Assembly: GCA_003220435.1 (NCBI GenBank)
Contig: QHSL01000078.1
Coordinates: 1-64,000 of the forward strand
Reading direction: 5' to 3'
DNA from: Candidatus Rokuibacteriota bacterium
GTDB taxonomy: Bacteria; Methylomirabilota; Methylomirabilia; Rokubacteriales; CSP1-6
DNA length: 64,000 nt
Part shown: positions 24,869 through 34,506 of the stretch, piece after piece
How the letters are laid out: every line of letters starts with the position of its first letter
Numbering within the stretch: the first letter of the stretch is position 1
Notes under the pieces: generated by a model
The model's input: only the letters and a program-made list of their open reading frames with translations
Databases searched by the model: none
Told to the model about the DNA's origin: nothing
Made by a program: the position numbers and the translations under genes

Positions 24869-27136
24869 TCAGCGATCCTCGAGCGCCTGACGGACGACGC
24901 GCCGGACGTCGGCCAGCACGAACGGCTTGCCGAACGTGGCGACCTCGGTGCGCCGGAGAAACTCGGCGCTCTCGGGGCCGAGCGTGTCGCCGGTGACGAA
25001 CACCATGCGACGCATTAGGTGCGGGTGGCGGCGGGCGACCTCGGCGTGCAAGCCGGGGCCGTCGAGCTTCGGCATGCGCAGGTCGCTGATGACGAGATCG
25101 TAGGTTCCGGCCCCGAGCTTGTCGAGGGCCATGAGCCCATCTTCCACCGTTTCGACCTGGTGCCCGTCGCGGGTGAGCATCTCGGCGAGCAGCGCGGCGA
25201 TCTCCGGCTCGTCGTCGACAACGAGAATCTTCTTGCCGGCGGCGACGGACTCGGGCTCTTGCTCAGTGTCGGGCGCCGCTTCGATTGCTTCGACCGGCAA
25301 CTCCATCCGGAAGCTGGCGCCCTGACCGGGGGCGCTCGCCACCTTGAGGGTGCCGTGATGCGTGTTGACGATGCCCTGACAGATGGCGAGCCCCAGGCCC
25401 GTGCCCTCGCCCGGCGGCTTCGTGGTGAAGAACGGTTCGAAGAGCCTCGCCTGGATGTCCGGAGAGATGCCGGGTCCGTTGTCGGCGACCTCCAGCACGA
25501 TCGAGCGATCGTCGGCCGCGGCCCGGGTGACGACCGTGATGCGTCGCGGCCTCGGCGTCTCGCGCAAGGCCTGCTGCGCATTCGTCAGGAGGTTAATGAC
25601 GAGCTGGTGGAGCTGATGGCCGTCGGCGGTGAGGCGGGGAAGCCGCTCCGACAGCTCGAGCCGGAGCTCGACGTTGTCGACCCGCAGCGGGTACGCGACC
25701 AGCTCCAGCGCGTCGCGTACGACCTGGTTCAGGTCCACCCGCGTGCGCTCGGGAGGCCGCTGGCGGGCGAGGGTCAGGAAGTTCCGAACGATGCGGGCGC
25801 AGCGCTCGGCGGCGTGGATCATCTTCAGCGCTCGCTCGGCGACTTTTGGATCGCTGGCGCTCTTGAGCAGGGCCGCATGCCCGGTCAGGACCGACAGCGG
25901 ATTGTTCAGCTCGTGCGCGACGCTCGCCAGGAGCTGTCCCATCGCCGCGAGCTTCTCACTCTGGGTGAGATGCTCCTGGAGGCGCTTTCGCTCGGTGATG
26001 TCTTCCTTGATCGCGATGAAGTGCGTGATCTCGCCCTGCTCGTCCCGGACGGGCGTGATCGTTTGCTCCTCCGGGTAGAACGAGCCGTCCTTGCGCCGGT
26101 TGATGATCTCGCCCCGCCACGTCTGCCCGGCCAGGATGGTCTCCCACAGGCTCTGGTAGAAGGCCGCGTCGTGCTGGCCAGACTTGAGAAGGCGGAACGT
26201 CTGGCCGACCACCTCCTCGACGCGATACCCGGTGATGCCGGTGAACCCGGGATTTGCCCAGATGATCGCTCCCTCACGGTCCGTGATGACGATGCCGCTG
26301 GCGGCCGCGTCCAGCGCGCTGGCCTGCAAGCGAACTTGCTGCTCGGCCCGCTTGCGCTCCGAGATGTCGCGGAGCACTCCGAGTCGCCCCACGACGCGGC
26401 CCTCGCTCCGCACGCTGGCCATATTCGCTTCGATCCAGATCAGGGTGCCGTCCTTTCGGCGCAACGGCGCCTCGAGGACCGCAGCCGGCTCCCGCCCCCT
26501 GGCGGCCGCGGCCAGGCGCTCCTGGGCCCGGCGCGAGCCTTCGGGCGTCAACAGGTTGAAGACGCGCTGTCCGGCGAGCTCATCGGAGGTATAGCCCGTG
26601 ATGACCTCGGCCCGCCCGTTCGCGAAGATGAGACGACCCTCCAGGTCCGTGAGGAAGACCGCGTCGTTGATGTGCTCGGCGATGAGCCGGTAACGCTCCT
26701 CGGACTCGCGCAGGGCACGGCCGAGCCGCTGGCGGTCGAGCGCCTTGTCAAGGGTCGCCAGCAGGTGATCCATCTCGAACGGCTTGATCAAGTACGCGAA
26801 CGCGTCTCCGTTGATCGCCTGCAGCGCCGTCGGGAGCGAGGCGTAGCCCGTGATGAAGATGACCTCGAGATCGGGGCATGCCGTCCGCAGCGAGTGCAGG
26901 AGGTCGACACCGGAGATGTCCGGCAGCTTGATGTCCACGATCGCGGCGTCGCAGGCAGACCGCTGGAGCCGCGCGAGGCCGTCGGCTCCACGCGTCGCGC
27001 TGTGGATGGAGTACCCCTTGGCCTGGAGCACGTCGCCGATGGTTTCGCGCATCCCGACGTCGTCGTCGATGATCAGCAGGCGTGCCGACGGCTTTCCCGC
27101 CGTGCGTTGCACCACCCCTTCGCCGCGGGCCATCAT
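24869..27136 (-). CDS. Hybrid sensor histidine kinase (REC-PAS-PAS-HisKA-HATPase-REC)
   Basis: 755 residues without membrane helices. A receiver domain (Asp68 in [10 protein letters not shown], Lys118) comes first, then two PAS/PAC units (about 148-262 and 270-385), HisKA with His408 ([16 protein letters not shown]), HATPase ([34 protein letters not shown]) and a second receiver ([26 protein letters not shown]). It is a cytosolic phosphorelay kinase. The ATG at 27136 overlaps the stop of the upstream regulator (ATGA), so both form a two-gene unit. The signal is unknown. Confidence 0.92.
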   Translation of the reverse strand: MMARGEGVVQRTAGKPSARLLIIDDDVGMRETIGDVLQAKGYSIHSATRGADGLARLQRSACDAAIVDIKLPDISGVDLLHSLRTACPDLEVIFITGYASLPTALQAINGDAFAYLIKPFEMDHLLATLDKALDRQRLGRALRESEERYRLIAEHINDAVFLTDLEGRLIFANGRAEVITGYTSDELAGQRVFNLLTPEGSRRAQERLAAAARGREPAAVLEAPLRRKDGTLIWIEANMASVRSEGRVVGRLGVLRDISERKRAEQQVRLQASALDAAASGIVITDREGAIIWANPGFTGITGYRVEEVVGQTFRLLKSGQHDAAFYQSLWETILAGQTWRGEIINRRKDGSFYPEEQTITPVRDEQGEITHFIAIKEDITERKRLQEHLTQSEKLAAMGQLLASVAHELNNPLSVLTGHAALLKSASDPKVAERALKMIHAAERCARIVRNFLTLARQRPPERTRVDLNQVVRDALELVAYPLRVDNVELRLELSERLPRLTADGHQLHQLVINLLTNAQQALRETPRPRRITVVTRAAADDRSIVLEVADNGPGISPDIQARLFEPFFTTKPPGEGTGLGLAICQGIVNTHHGTLKVASAPGQGASFRMELPVEAIEAAPDTEQEPESVAAGKKILVVDDEPEIAALLAEMLTRDGHQVETVEDGLMALDKLGAGTYDLVISDLRMPKLDGPGLHAEVARRHPHLMRRMVFVTGDTLGPESAEFLRRTEVATFGKPFVLADVRRVVRQALEDR

Positions 27137-27735
27137 GCTCCGCTGGGCGGCGCCAGCAGGCGCGCCAGCTCCACGTCCAGGGAGTCGAGCTCCAGGGGCT
27201 TGGTGAGGCAGGCGTCCGCGCCGGCGGCCAGCAGACCCGGCACCAGGTGTGGATATCCGGTGATCCCGAGAATCTTGGTCCCCCGCGTCTCGGAGTTCGT
27301 CTTGAGGTGGCGGCAGACCTCGATCCCGTCGAGCTTGGGCATCATGACGTCGAGGATCACCAGCGCGGGCCTGAACGAGCCGAGCTTGATCAAGGCCTCG
27401 TAGCCGTCCGTCGCGCTCTCGATTTTGAAGCCCCGCGGATGCGGTGTGAGGAAATCGACGAGCATGTCGACCATCTGCGGCTCGTCGTCGACGATGAGCA
27501 CCCCCGAGAGCTCCGGAGGAATGGGATAGCCCGGCATGTGGTGCTTCCTGAGGAAGCGCTGGAAGTCCTCGACCGCGATCCGAACGTGGCCGCCCAGGGT
27601 CCGGAACGCGTGGAGCCGCCCCTCGCGGATCCAGCTTTTGAGCGTCGGCGTCGAGACCTGACAATGCACTGCCGCTTGGCCGCTGGTCAGCGCGGGCCGA
27701 GACGACGAGTTCGATGGATTCTTCGAATTCTTCAC
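27133..27735 (-). CDS. HTH (excisionase/MerR-like)-receiver response regulator
   Basis: 200 residues in which the DNA-binding part is at the N-terminus. Residues 14-65 form a winged helix of the excisionase/MerR type (TSGQAAVHCQVSTPTLKSWI, GRLHAFRTLGGHVRI), and residues 78-195 form a receiver (VLIVDDEPQMVDMLVDFL, Asp129 in VILDVMMPKLDG, Lys in CLTKPLEL). This is the reverse of the usual receiver-then-output order. It is the likely target of the kinase encoded next to it. Its start is divergent from the first cobalamin riboswitch unit. Confidence 0.88.
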   Translation of the reverse strand: MKNSKNPSNSSSRPALTSGQAAVHCQVSTPTLKSWIREGRLHAFRTLGGHVRIAVEDFQRFLRKHHMPGYPIPPELSGVLIVDDEPQMVDMLVDFLTPHPRGFKIESATDGYEALIKLGSFRPALVILDVMMPKLDGIEVCRHLKTNSETRGTKILGITGYPHLVPGLLAAGADACLTKPLELDSLDVELARLLAPPSGA

Positions 27736-27792
27736 TTCGAAGACTCAGTGTCGCTAGCCGGCTCGCGCAAAGTCAAGTTCTGCCGGCTCCGT

Positions 27793-27821
27793 TGCGATCA
27801 ATGCGGAAATCTGTTAGCGTC
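27793..27821 (+). promoter_or_regulatory. Possible promoter of the first cobalamin riboswitch
   Basis: TTGCGA and TAGCGT are separated by 17 nt, placing a transcription start just before the riboswitch P1 stem. Two imperfect hexamers only; offered because position and spacing fit. Confidence 0.3.
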
Positions 27822-27829
27822 TGCCGGCA

Positions 27830-27990
27830 GTCGCGCCGGGATGCCCACGAGGGCCCAGGGAAGGCGGTAGAAAGCCGCCGCGACCCCGTCACTGTGATCG
27901 GGGACGAAACCCGCGAGTGCCACTGGCCGAGGCCGGGAAGGCGCGGGGAGTAGGACGATCCGAGAGCCAGGAGACCTGCCCGGACGCGAA
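27830..27990 (+). ncRNA. Cobalamin riboswitch 1
   Basis: Conserved parts appear in order: GGGAAGGCGGT (27858-27868), CCCGTCACTGTGATCGGGGA, GCCACTGG and the B12 box GAGCCAGGAGACCTGCC-like AGCCAGGAGACCTGCC (27965-27980). A P1 helix can form between CGCGCCGGG (27832-27840) and CCCGGACGCG (27979-27988). It lies upstream of cobU and should repress cobU-cobT-btuFCD when adenosylcobalamin is abundant, probably by masking the ribosome-binding site GGAGG at 28011. Confidence 0.95.
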
Positions 27991-28024
27991 CGCGAAACCG
28001 GTCTTCGCGGGAGGATCCGGGCAA

Positions 28025-28588
28025 GTGGCGATATCGCTCTTCATCCTGGGCGGTGCGCGGAGCGGGAAAAGCCGTTTCGCGGTCACGCAGCTCCCTCATC
28101 GCGGACGGATCGTCTTCGTCGCCACCGCGGAGGCGCGCGACGCGGAGATGGCGCGGCGCATCGAGCGCCATCGTGCCGAGCGCCCGCACCACTGGCGGAC
28201 GGTCGAGGAGCCGCTCGAGCTCGTCTCGCGTCTGGGCCAGCTCGAGGGTGCCTGTGATGGCGTGATCGTCGACTGCCTCACGCTCTGGGTATCGAACCGC
28301 CTTCTGCGCGGCGATCTCGATGACGCGATCCTCGACGAAGCCTCCGCGCTCGCGCGGCTGATCGGCCGCCGGCAGTCGAGCTTCACGATCGTCTCGAACG
28401 AAGTTGGAACAGGTGTCCACCCGGACACCGCGGTCGGCCTCCGCTTCCGCGATCTGCTCGGCACCGTCAACCAGCGCCTCGCGGCCGCCTGCGACACGGT
28501 CGTGTTGATGGTCGCCGGCCTGCCCCTCACCCTGAAGTCGGCGACCCCGATCCCGCGCCCCGATGACGCGACTGTCCCGGCTCCTTAG
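28025..28588 (+). CDS. cobU: Adenosylcobinamide kinase / adenosylcobinamide-phosphate guanylyltransferase
   Basis: 187 residues. The P-loop ILGGARSGKSRF, the guanylylation-site His in the ERHRAERPHHWRTVEEP segment, DGVIVDCLTLWVSNRLL and VSNEVGTGVHPDTAVGLRFRDLLG are the CobU signatures. It phosphorylates adenosylcobinamide and loads GMP to give AdoCbi-GDP. The GTG at 28025 follows a GGAGG and lies 35 nt after the riboswitch. Its end overlaps cobT by 26 nt. Confidence 0.94.
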   Translation: MAISLFILGGARSGKSRFAVTQLPHRGRIVFVATAEARDAEMARRIERHRAERPHHWRTVEEPLELVSRLGQLEGACDGVIVDCLTLWVSNRLLRGDLDDAILDEASALARLIGRRQSSFTIVSNEVGTGVHPDTAVGLRFRDLLGTVNQRLAAACDTVVLMVAGLPLTLKSATPIPRPDDATVPAP

Positions 28589-29615
28589 CGCGATCGCGCC
28601 GCCGAGCTCGGGCGGCCGGCAGGAGGCGCAGCGCCACCTCGACAGCTTGACCAAGCCGCCGGGCAGCCTCGGGCGGCTGGAAGAGATCGCGCTGCGGCTC
28701 GCCCTCCTGAGCGGGCGCGCGCCGGCGGTGGCTCGTCCGGTGATCTTCACCTTCGCGGCCGATCACGGCGTCGTCGCCGAGGGGGTGAGCGCGTATCCGC
28801 CGGTCGTGACGGCGCAGATGGTGGAGAACTTCCTGCGCGGGGGCGCCGCGGTGAATGTGCTCGCGCGCCAGGCGGGTGCGCGCGTCGTGGTGGCGGACTT
28901 CGGCGTCGCCAGCTCCATCGGCCGGACGCCGGATCTCGTCGCGTGTTCCCTGGGTCCGGGCACGGCGAACATGGCGGTCGGGCCCGCGATGACGCGCGAG
29001 ATCGCGATCCAGGCGGTGGAGACGGGCGCCCGGCTCGCCGACGAAGCGCTGGACGCGGGCGCGGACTTGCTGGGGACCGGCGAGATGGGGATCGGCAACA
29101 CGACGGCGGCCAGCGCGATCGCCGCCGCGGTCACGGGCGCACCCGCCGAGCGCGTCACCGGCCGCGGCACCGGGGTGGACGACGCGACGCTCGCGCGCAA
29201 GGTCGCGGTGGTGCGCCGCGCGCTCGACGTCAACCAGCCCGACGGGGGCGACGGGCTCGACGTGCTCGCGAAGGTCGGCGGCTTCGAGATTGGCGGCCTC
29301 GCCGGGGTGATCCTCGCCGGCGCCGCGCGGCGGGTCCCGGTCGTGCTCGACGGGTTCATCGCCGGGGCGGCCGCGTTGGTCGCCGTCACGCTGGCGCCGG
29401 CGGCGCGCCACGCGCTCTTCGCCTCGCATCGTTCGGCCGAGCCGGGTCACGCCGTTGTCCTGAGTCACCTCGGGCTCGAGCCGTACCTTGACCTCTCGCT
29501 GCGCCTCGGCGAGGGAACGGGCGCCGCGCTGTTCATCCACCTCGCCCGCGCGGCGGCGCTCGTGTGGACCGAGATGGCCACGTTCAAGTCCGCGGGCGTG
29601 AGCACGAGGGCCTGA
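28563..29615 (+). CDS. cobT: Nicotinate-nucleotide-dimethylbenzimidazole phosphoribosyltransferase
   Basis: 350 residues, the usual CobT length. It makes alpha-ribazole phosphate from nicotinate mononucleotide and the lower-ligand base. Motifs: LTKPPGSLGRLEEIA, TFAADHGVVAEGVSAYP, GEMGIGNTTAASAI, VLDGFIAGAAALVA and the catalytic Glu region SHRSAEPGH. Overlap with cobU implies coupled translation. Confidence 0.95.
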   Translation: MTRLSRLLSAIAPPSSGGRQEAQRHLDSLTKPPGSLGRLEEIALRLALLSGRAPAVARPVIFTFAADHGVVAEGVSAYPPVVTAQMVENFLRGGAAVNVLARQAGARVVVADFGVASSIGRTPDLVACSLGPGTANMAVGPAMTREIAIQAVETGARLADEALDAGADLLGTGEMGIGNTTAASAIAAAVTGAPAERVTGRGTGVDDATLARKVAVVRRALDVNQPDGGDGLDVLAKVGGFEIGGLAGVILAGAARRVPVVLDGFIAGAAALVAVTLAPAARHALFASHRSAEPGHAVVLSHLGLEPYLDLSLRLGEGTGAALFIHLARAAALVWTEMATFKSAGVSTRA

Positions 29616-29619
29616 AGCC

Positions 29620-30498
29620 GTGCGGAGCCCCATCGCGCTCGCGCTCGTCTTGGTCGCGACGCTCGCGCCGCCGGCGTCGGCGTTCGCGACGCGCGACATG
29701 CTGGGCCACGACGTCACGCTCGGCGCGCCGCCGTCGCGCATCGTCTCGCTCGTCCCGAGCGTCACCGAGATCGTGTACGCGCTGGGCGCCGAGGGCCGGC
29801 TCGTCGGCGTGACCGACTTCTGTGACTTTCCCCCCGAGGCGCGGCAGAAGCCGCACGTCGGGGGCATGGTCGGGCCGAGCCTGGAGTCGATCGTGGTGCT
29901 CAGGCCTGATCTGGTGATCGCCACCACTGAGGGGACTCGCGAGGAGACGGTCATCCAGCTCCGGCGACTCAAGATCCCGGTCTACCTGGTGGCGGTCCAC
30001 CGCGTCGCGGACGCGACCGATCTGATCGCGCGCCTCGGCGAGCTGACCGGACGGCAGGCGTCGGCCGGGCCGCTCGTCACCAAGATAGAGCAGCGGATCG
30101 CGGCGGTGCAGAAGGCCGTGGTCCTCCTCGGCCGCCCGCGCGTCCTCTACGTGCTCTGGCCGGAGCCGCTCATCGTGCCAGGGCGCGGGGCGATCGTCAC
30201 CGAGCTCATCCAGCTCGCCGGCGGCCGATCCCTCACCGCGGACGACGCCGACGCTTATCCCCGCTACAGTCTCGAGGCGGCGGTAGCCCGGAGTCCGGAG
30301 GTGATTCTGCTGGCGAATCATGGGACCAACAGCGGCCCGATCGCCATGGAAAAGTGGCGGAACCTCAGCGAGCTGCCCGCCGTCAAGGCCGGGCGGCTCC
30401 GCTCGGTCAACGGCGATCTGCTCCATCGCTACGGCCCGCGGCTCGTCGACGGCCTGGAGCAGCTCGCGCGGGCGATCCATCCCGAGGCATTTCAGTGA
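29620..30498 (+). CDS. btuF: Cobalamin ABC transporter substrate-binding protein
   Basis: 292 residues with a signal peptide (RSPIALALVLVATLAPPASA) and a class III periplasmic binding fold: RIVSLVPSVTEIVYALGAE, FCDFPPEARQKPHVGG, SLESIVVLRPDLVIAT. This BtuF family binds corrinoids in the periplasm and docks on BtuCD. Its place between cobT and btuC under a B12 riboswitch decides the substrate over haem or iron. GTG start 4 nt after cobT. Confidence 0.9.
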   Translation: MRSPIALALVLVATLAPPASAFATRDMLGHDVTLGAPPSRIVSLVPSVTEIVYALGAEGRLVGVTDFCDFPPEARQKPHVGGMVGPSLESIVVLRPDLVIATTEGTREETVIQLRRLKIPVYLVAVHRVADATDLIARLGELTGRQASAGPLVTKIEQRIAAVQKAVVLLGRPRVLYVLWPEPLIVPGRGAIVTELIQLAGGRSLTADDADAYPRYSLEAAVARSPEVILLANHGTNSGPIAMEKWRNLSELPAVKAGRLRSVNGDLLHRYGPRLVDGLEQLARAIHPEAFQ

Positions 30499-31511
30499 GC
30501 CCGAGTCGACGCTTGCTCCTGGTGCTGGTCACCCTGTCGGCGGCGCTGCTCCTGGCGGCCGGCGGCGCGCTCTTCGTCGGCAGCGCGTCGATCTCTCCGA
30601 GCGCAGTCCTGGCCGCGGTGTCGGGCCGCGCGGCGCCGGAGTCGGTCGAGCGGGTCGTGACGCTGGCCATCCGGCTGCCGCGAATCGCCGTCGCCGCGCT
30701 CGCCGGCGGCGCGCTCGCCGTCGCCGGTGTCGGGTTCCAGGCTTTGACCCGGAATCCGCTCGCCGAGCCGTCCGTGCTCGGCATTTCCGGCGGCGCCGCG
30801 TTCGGCGTCGTGATCGGGCAGAGCCTCGGCCTCGGGCTGACGCTTGCCGAGGCCGCGGGGTTGACTGGATTCGCGTTCGCCGGCGCGCTCCTCGCGGCAG
30901 CGGCGGTCTATTTCATCGCGGCCGTCGGCCCGGGGCTGTCGATTCAGACGCTCCTCCTGGCGGGCGTCATCGTCGGCATCTTCTTCTCGGCAGCGATCAC
31001 CGTAGTGATCTCGCTCATGGACTTCAACCGCCTCGGCGGCGTCGTCCACTGGCTCCTCGGCAACCTCGCACCGATCCCGCCGGGCGCCCTGGTGCTGTTC
31101 GCGTTGCTGGCGGCGATCGGATTCTGGCTCATCGTGAGCCACGCGCGCGCGCTGAACCTCCTGGCCCTCGGCGAGGAGGCCGCCGTTCAGCTCGGGGTCA
31201 GGGCCCAGCGTCTCAAGCTCACGATCTTCGCCGGCGCGGCGCTGTTGACCGCCAGCGTCGTGGCCTTCGCGGGGCCCATCGGCTTCGTCGGGCTCATCGT
31301 GCCGCACGCCCTCCGCATGCTCCTGGGCTCCGACAATCGCCTCCTCGTGCCCACGTCGTTCGTGGGCGGCGCCATCTTTCTCCTGCTCGCCGACACCGTC
31401 GCCCGCAACGTCGTGGCCCCCGCCGAGCTGGCGGTGGGCGTGATCACGTCGTTCTGCGGCGCGCCCTTCTTCATCTACCTGCTCCGCACCCGCTACCGGG
31501 CCAACCTCTGA
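30495..31511 (+). CDS. btuC: Cobalamin ABC transporter permease
   Basis: 338 residues with about ten membrane helices, FecCD/BtuC family. Visible are RLPRIAVAALAGGALAVAGV, GFQALTRNPLAEPSVLGISG and the coupling-helix region ALGEEAAVQLGV, followed by GPIGFVGLIVPHALRMLLG. It forms the inner-membrane channel with BtuD. The GTG overlaps the btuF stop (GTGA). Confidence 0.92.
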   Translation: MSPSRRLLLVLVTLSAALLLAAGGALFVGSASISPSAVLAAVSGRAAPESVERVVTLAIRLPRIAVAALAGGALAVAGVGFQALTRNPLAEPSVLGISGGAAFGVVIGQSLGLGLTLAEAAGLTGFAFAGALLAAAAVYFIAAVGPGLSIQTLLLAGVIVGIFFSAAITVVISLMDFNRLGGVVHWLLGNLAPIPPGALVLFALLAAIGFWLIVSHARALNLLALGEEAAVQLGVRAQRLKLTIFAGAALLTASVVAFAGPIGFVGLIVPHALRMLLGSDNRLLVPTSFVGGAIFLLLADTVARNVVAPAELAVGVITSFCGAPFFIYLLRTRYRANL

Positions 31512-32356
31512 TGCTCGCCGAGTTCCGCAACGTGAGCTTTGCGTATCCAGCGAACGGCCGCCAGCGTTCGTTCGCGCTGTCGGAGGTCTCGTTCGGGATC
31601 GGCCAGGGCGAGATCGTCGGCGTGATCGGGCCGAACAGCGCGGGCAAGACGACGCTGACCCGGCTCCTGACGCGCGTGATCGAGCCGACCGGAGGCGAGA
31701 TCTTCCTCGAGGGCGCTCCGCTGCGGGGGATCGGTCGCGCGGAGCTGGCGCGGCGCGTGGGCGTCGTGCCACAGGGCGCGCCGTCGCAGTTTCCGTTCAC
31801 GGTCGGCGAGCTGGTGCTGATGGGTCGGTATCCGCACGGTCCCGGCCGCTACTTCGAGAGCCCTCGGGACCGGGCCCTCGCGCAGGAAGCGATGGCGGCG
31901 ACCAGCGTCCTCGAGCTGGCCGAGCTCCCGTTCGACGACCTGAGCGGCGGCGAGCGCCAGCGCGCGATGATCGCCAGGGCACTCGCCCAGGAGCCGCGGC
32001 TGCTTGTCCTCGACGAGCCGACCGCCCACCTCGATCTCCGCTATCAGGCCGAAGCCGCGGCGCTCATGCGACGCCTGAACCAGGAGCGCGGGATGACGAT
32101 CATGCTCGTCTCCCACGACCTCAACCTGGCGGCCGAAGTGTGCGACCGGTTGCTGCTGCTCTCCGGCGGCTGCGCGGCCGCGCTCGGCGCGCCCGAGGCG
32201 GTGCTGGAGGAAACGCTCCTGGCCTCGGTGTTCGGGTGCGAGGTCATCGTGGACAAGAGCGAGGGAGTCGGGCGGCCGGTGATCCGTCTGGCGTGGCGCG
32301 CGCGAGCGACGACGCGCGCCTGGCGCGGGGGAGGTGAGAGCGGCAGTCGAGCGTAG
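31511..32356 (+). CDS. btuD: Cobalamin ABC transporter ATP-binding protein
   Basis: 281 residues. Walker A GVIGPNSAGKTTLTRLL, Q-loop (VVPQGAPSQFPF), signature LSGGERQRAMIARALA, Walker B LLVLDEPTAHLD and the switch His (VSHDLNLA) are all intact. It energises corrinoid import by BtuFC. It begins one base into the btuC stop (TGATG). Its last ~20 residues are Arg/Gly-rich and run up to riboswitch 2. Confidence 0.93.
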   Translation: MLAEFRNVSFAYPANGRQRSFALSEVSFGIGQGEIVGVIGPNSAGKTTLTRLLTRVIEPTGGEIFLEGAPLRGIGRAELARRVGVVPQGAPSQFPFTVGELVLMGRYPHGPGRYFESPRDRALAQEAMAATSVLELAELPFDDLSGGERQRAMIARALAQEPRLLVLDEPTAHLDLRYQAEAAALMRRLNQERGMTIMLVSHDLNLAAEVCDRLLLLSGGCAAALGAPEAVLEETLLASVFGCEVIVDKSEGVGRPVIRLAWRARATTRAWRGGGESGSRA

Positions 32357-32365
32357 CGACGATCT

Positions 32366-32530
32366 CGTTCCGGATGGAGGGAAGCCGGTGAGGCCGCCGA
32401 GGGCCGAGTCCGGCACGGACCCGCCACTGTGAGTGGGGAGCAGACGCCCGGGTGACCACTGTCCGCAGAGCGCGGATGGGAAGGTGGGCGCGCGCGACGA
32501 TCCACGAGTCAGGAGACCTATTCCGGGACG
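32366..32530 (+). ncRNA. Cobalamin riboswitch 2
   Basis: Starts ten bases after the btuD stop. Conserved parts: GGAGGGAAGCCGGTGAGG, ACCCGCCACTGTGAGTGGGG, GGTGACCACTG and the B12 box GAGTCAGGAGACCTA (32506-32520). GTTCCGG (32367-32373) can pair with CCGGGAC (32523-32529) as P1. It controls btuB and the genes behind it independently of riboswitch 1. Transcription may come through from btuD as no separate promoter is visible. Confidence 0.95.
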
Positions 32531-32571
32531 CTAGCTTCCAACCCTTTTCGCGGCAGAAGGAGTGAAGCCAC

Positions 32572-34482
32572 ATGGCGCGGATCATTCGGATGGTGCTGTT
32601 GACGATGCTGCTCGTCGCTCCGAGGGCGGCGTACGCTCAGGAGCCGAAGAAGCTCGACCCCGTGATCGTGACGGCGACCAAGACCGAGACGCCCGCCGAG
32701 CAGCTCGGCGCATCGGTGAGCGTCGTGACCGAGGACGACTTCAAGACCTATCACTACGAGACCGTGGAGGATGCGCTCCGGACCGTGCCCGGCGTCGAGA
32801 TCAGGCGCTCCGGGAGCGTGGGAAAGATCTCGAGCATCTCCATCCGCGGCGCCAACCCCAACCAGGTCCAGGTCCTGATCGACGGCGTGCGGGTCAAGAG
32901 CCCCATGTCGGGGCAGATCGACCTGTCCGACGTGTCACCCGAGCTCATCGACCGCATCGAGGTGATCCGCGGGGCCCAGTCCACGCTCTACGGCGCCGAC
33001 GCGATGGGCGGCGTCATCAACATCATCACCAAAAAAGGTAAGGGCCCCGTCTCCGCCACTGTCGAAGGGGCGGCCGGCAACTACGACACCTACCAGGGCC
33101 GGGCGACGGCCAGCGGCGCCTACAAGCTCCTCGACTACGCGTTCTCGATCTCGCACCTCGAATCGAACGGCCAGTTCCGGAACGACGACTCCGAGAAGAG
33201 GGCGTTCAATGCGCGGCTGGGGCTCTCGCTGCCGTGGGACAGCGCGCTGGCCTTCATCTATCGCTATAACCGGAACGACATCGGGCTCCCGATCAAGTTC
33301 ATCTCCACGAGCCCGCCCCCGCTGCCGATCGTGCCGATCATCGACGTCAACAACCGGCAGTACAGCGAGACGTCGGTCATGGCGCTCACCGCGAGGACTC
33401 ACCCCGTCACCTGGTGGGAGCCCGAGCTGCGCCTCGGGCGCTACCTGAACTATCTCAGGTTCACCGACCTCCCCGACCCGGCCGAGCAGTGCCCGTTCCC
33501 GCCCTGCGAGTTCCCGTCGCGCTCCACGGTCGAGCGGCGAGAGGCCGAGCTCCTGAACCACTTCCACATCGGCAAGTGGTCGACCAGCTCCGTCGGGCTC
33601 GAGTACCGCGACGAGAAGGGCGTGGCCCAGGGCTCCACGCCCTTCGATGCCGAGAGCGCCACCCGGTCGGTCTTCTTCCAGCAGCAGCTCCGGTTCCTCG
33701 ACCGGCTCTTCATGTCGGCGGGCTTCCGCGTCGAGGACAACAGCAAGTACGGCACTCACACCACCGAGCGCGGCTCGCTGGCCTATCTGATCCGCGCGTG
33801 GGGCACGCGCCTCCACGGCAGCGCCGGCTCGGGGTTCCGCGCGCCCACCTTCAACGATCTGTTCTTCCCCGGCTTCTCGGACCCGACGCTGAAGCCGGAG
33901 GAGAGCTTCAGCTACGATTTCGGCGCCGATCAGAAGCTGTGGAAGGATCGGATCCGGCTCGGGCTCACCTATTTCCAGAACGAGTTTACGAACCTGATAT
34001 CCTTCGAGTTCACCAGCACCGCGCCGTTCGTGAAGGGCGTGAACGTCGGACGCGCGCGATCGGCCGGCATCGAGTTCGTCTCGGAGGCGGACCTGCTCGA
34101 CACGCTCACCGCGTCGGTGAACTACACGTACACCGACTCGAAGAACTTCAAGACCGACCGGCCGCTGGCTCGCGAGCCCGTCCACCGGTGGAACATCGCC
34201 CTGAACTGGCGCCCGCATCCGCGGCTCGACCTCTTCACGCAGGTCCACGTGGTCTCCGAGCAGTTCGAGCCGACCGGGGGCGGGGAGGGGGTCTTCAACA
34301 GCGGCCGCACGCCCGTCGACGTGGGCGGCACCTGGCGGATCTTCGAGCGATATGAGTTCATCCAGTCCGTGGACCTGTTCGCCCGCCTCCAGAACCTCCT
34401 GAACGAGGGCTACGCCGAAGTGCGCGGGTTTCCGGCGCTCGGGATCAACGGCCTCCTCGGCCTCCGCGTCACGTTCCAATGA
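32572..34482 (+). CDS. btuB: TonB-dependent corrinoid receptor BtuB
   Basis: 636 residues: signal peptide (ARIIRMVLLTMLLVAPRAAYA), TonB box-like LDPVIVTATK at the mature N-terminus, a plug domain (LRTVPGVEIRR, VQVLIDGVRV, IEVIRGAQSTLYGADAMGGV) and a 22-strand barrel ending in LLGLRVTFQ with terminal aromatic. The AGGAG ribosome-binding site and riboswitch immediately upstream identify cobalamin or another corrinoid as cargo for outer-membrane uptake. Confidence 0.94.
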   Translation: MARIIRMVLLTMLLVAPRAAYAQEPKKLDPVIVTATKTETPAEQLGASVSVVTEDDFKTYHYETVEDALRTVPGVEIRRSGSVGKISSISIRGANPNQVQVLIDGVRVKSPMSGQIDLSDVSPELIDRIEVIRGAQSTLYGADAMGGVINIITKKGKGPVSATVEGAAGNYDTYQGRATASGAYKLLDYAFSISHLESNGQFRNDDSEKRAFNARLGLSLPWDSALAFIYRYNRNDIGLPIKFISTSPPPLPIVPIIDVNNRQYSETSVMALTARTHPVTWWEPELRLGRYLNYLRFTDLPDPAEQCPFPPCEFPSRSTVERREAELLNHFHIGKWSTSSVGLEYRDEKGVAQGSTPFDAESATRSVFFQQQLRFLDRLFMSAGFRVEDNSKYGTHTTERGSLAYLIRAWGTRLHGSAGSGFRAPTFNDLFFPGFSDPTLKPEESFSYDFGADQKLWKDRIRLGLTYFQNEFTNLISFEFTSTAPFVKGVNVGRARSAGIEFVSEADLLDTLTASVNYTYTDSKNFKTDRPLAREPVHRWNIALNWRPHPRLDLFTQVHVVSEQFEPTGGGEGVFNSGRTPVDVGGTWRIFERYEFIQSVDLFARLQNLLNEGYAEVRGFPALGINGLLGLRVTFQ

Positions 34483-34506
34483 GGTCGGCTTGACTCGGGG
34501 TCACGC

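Noticed and set aside
25019-27403. 794-codon plus-strand frame opposite the hybrid kinase
   Set aside because: Antisense to a protein with every kinase motif intact; no recognisable domain of its own.
27830-27990. A coding interpretation of the region before cobU
   Set aside because: The frame is open, but the sequence has all conserved cobalamin riboswitch elements and the protein only becomes CobU-like after the GTG at 28025.
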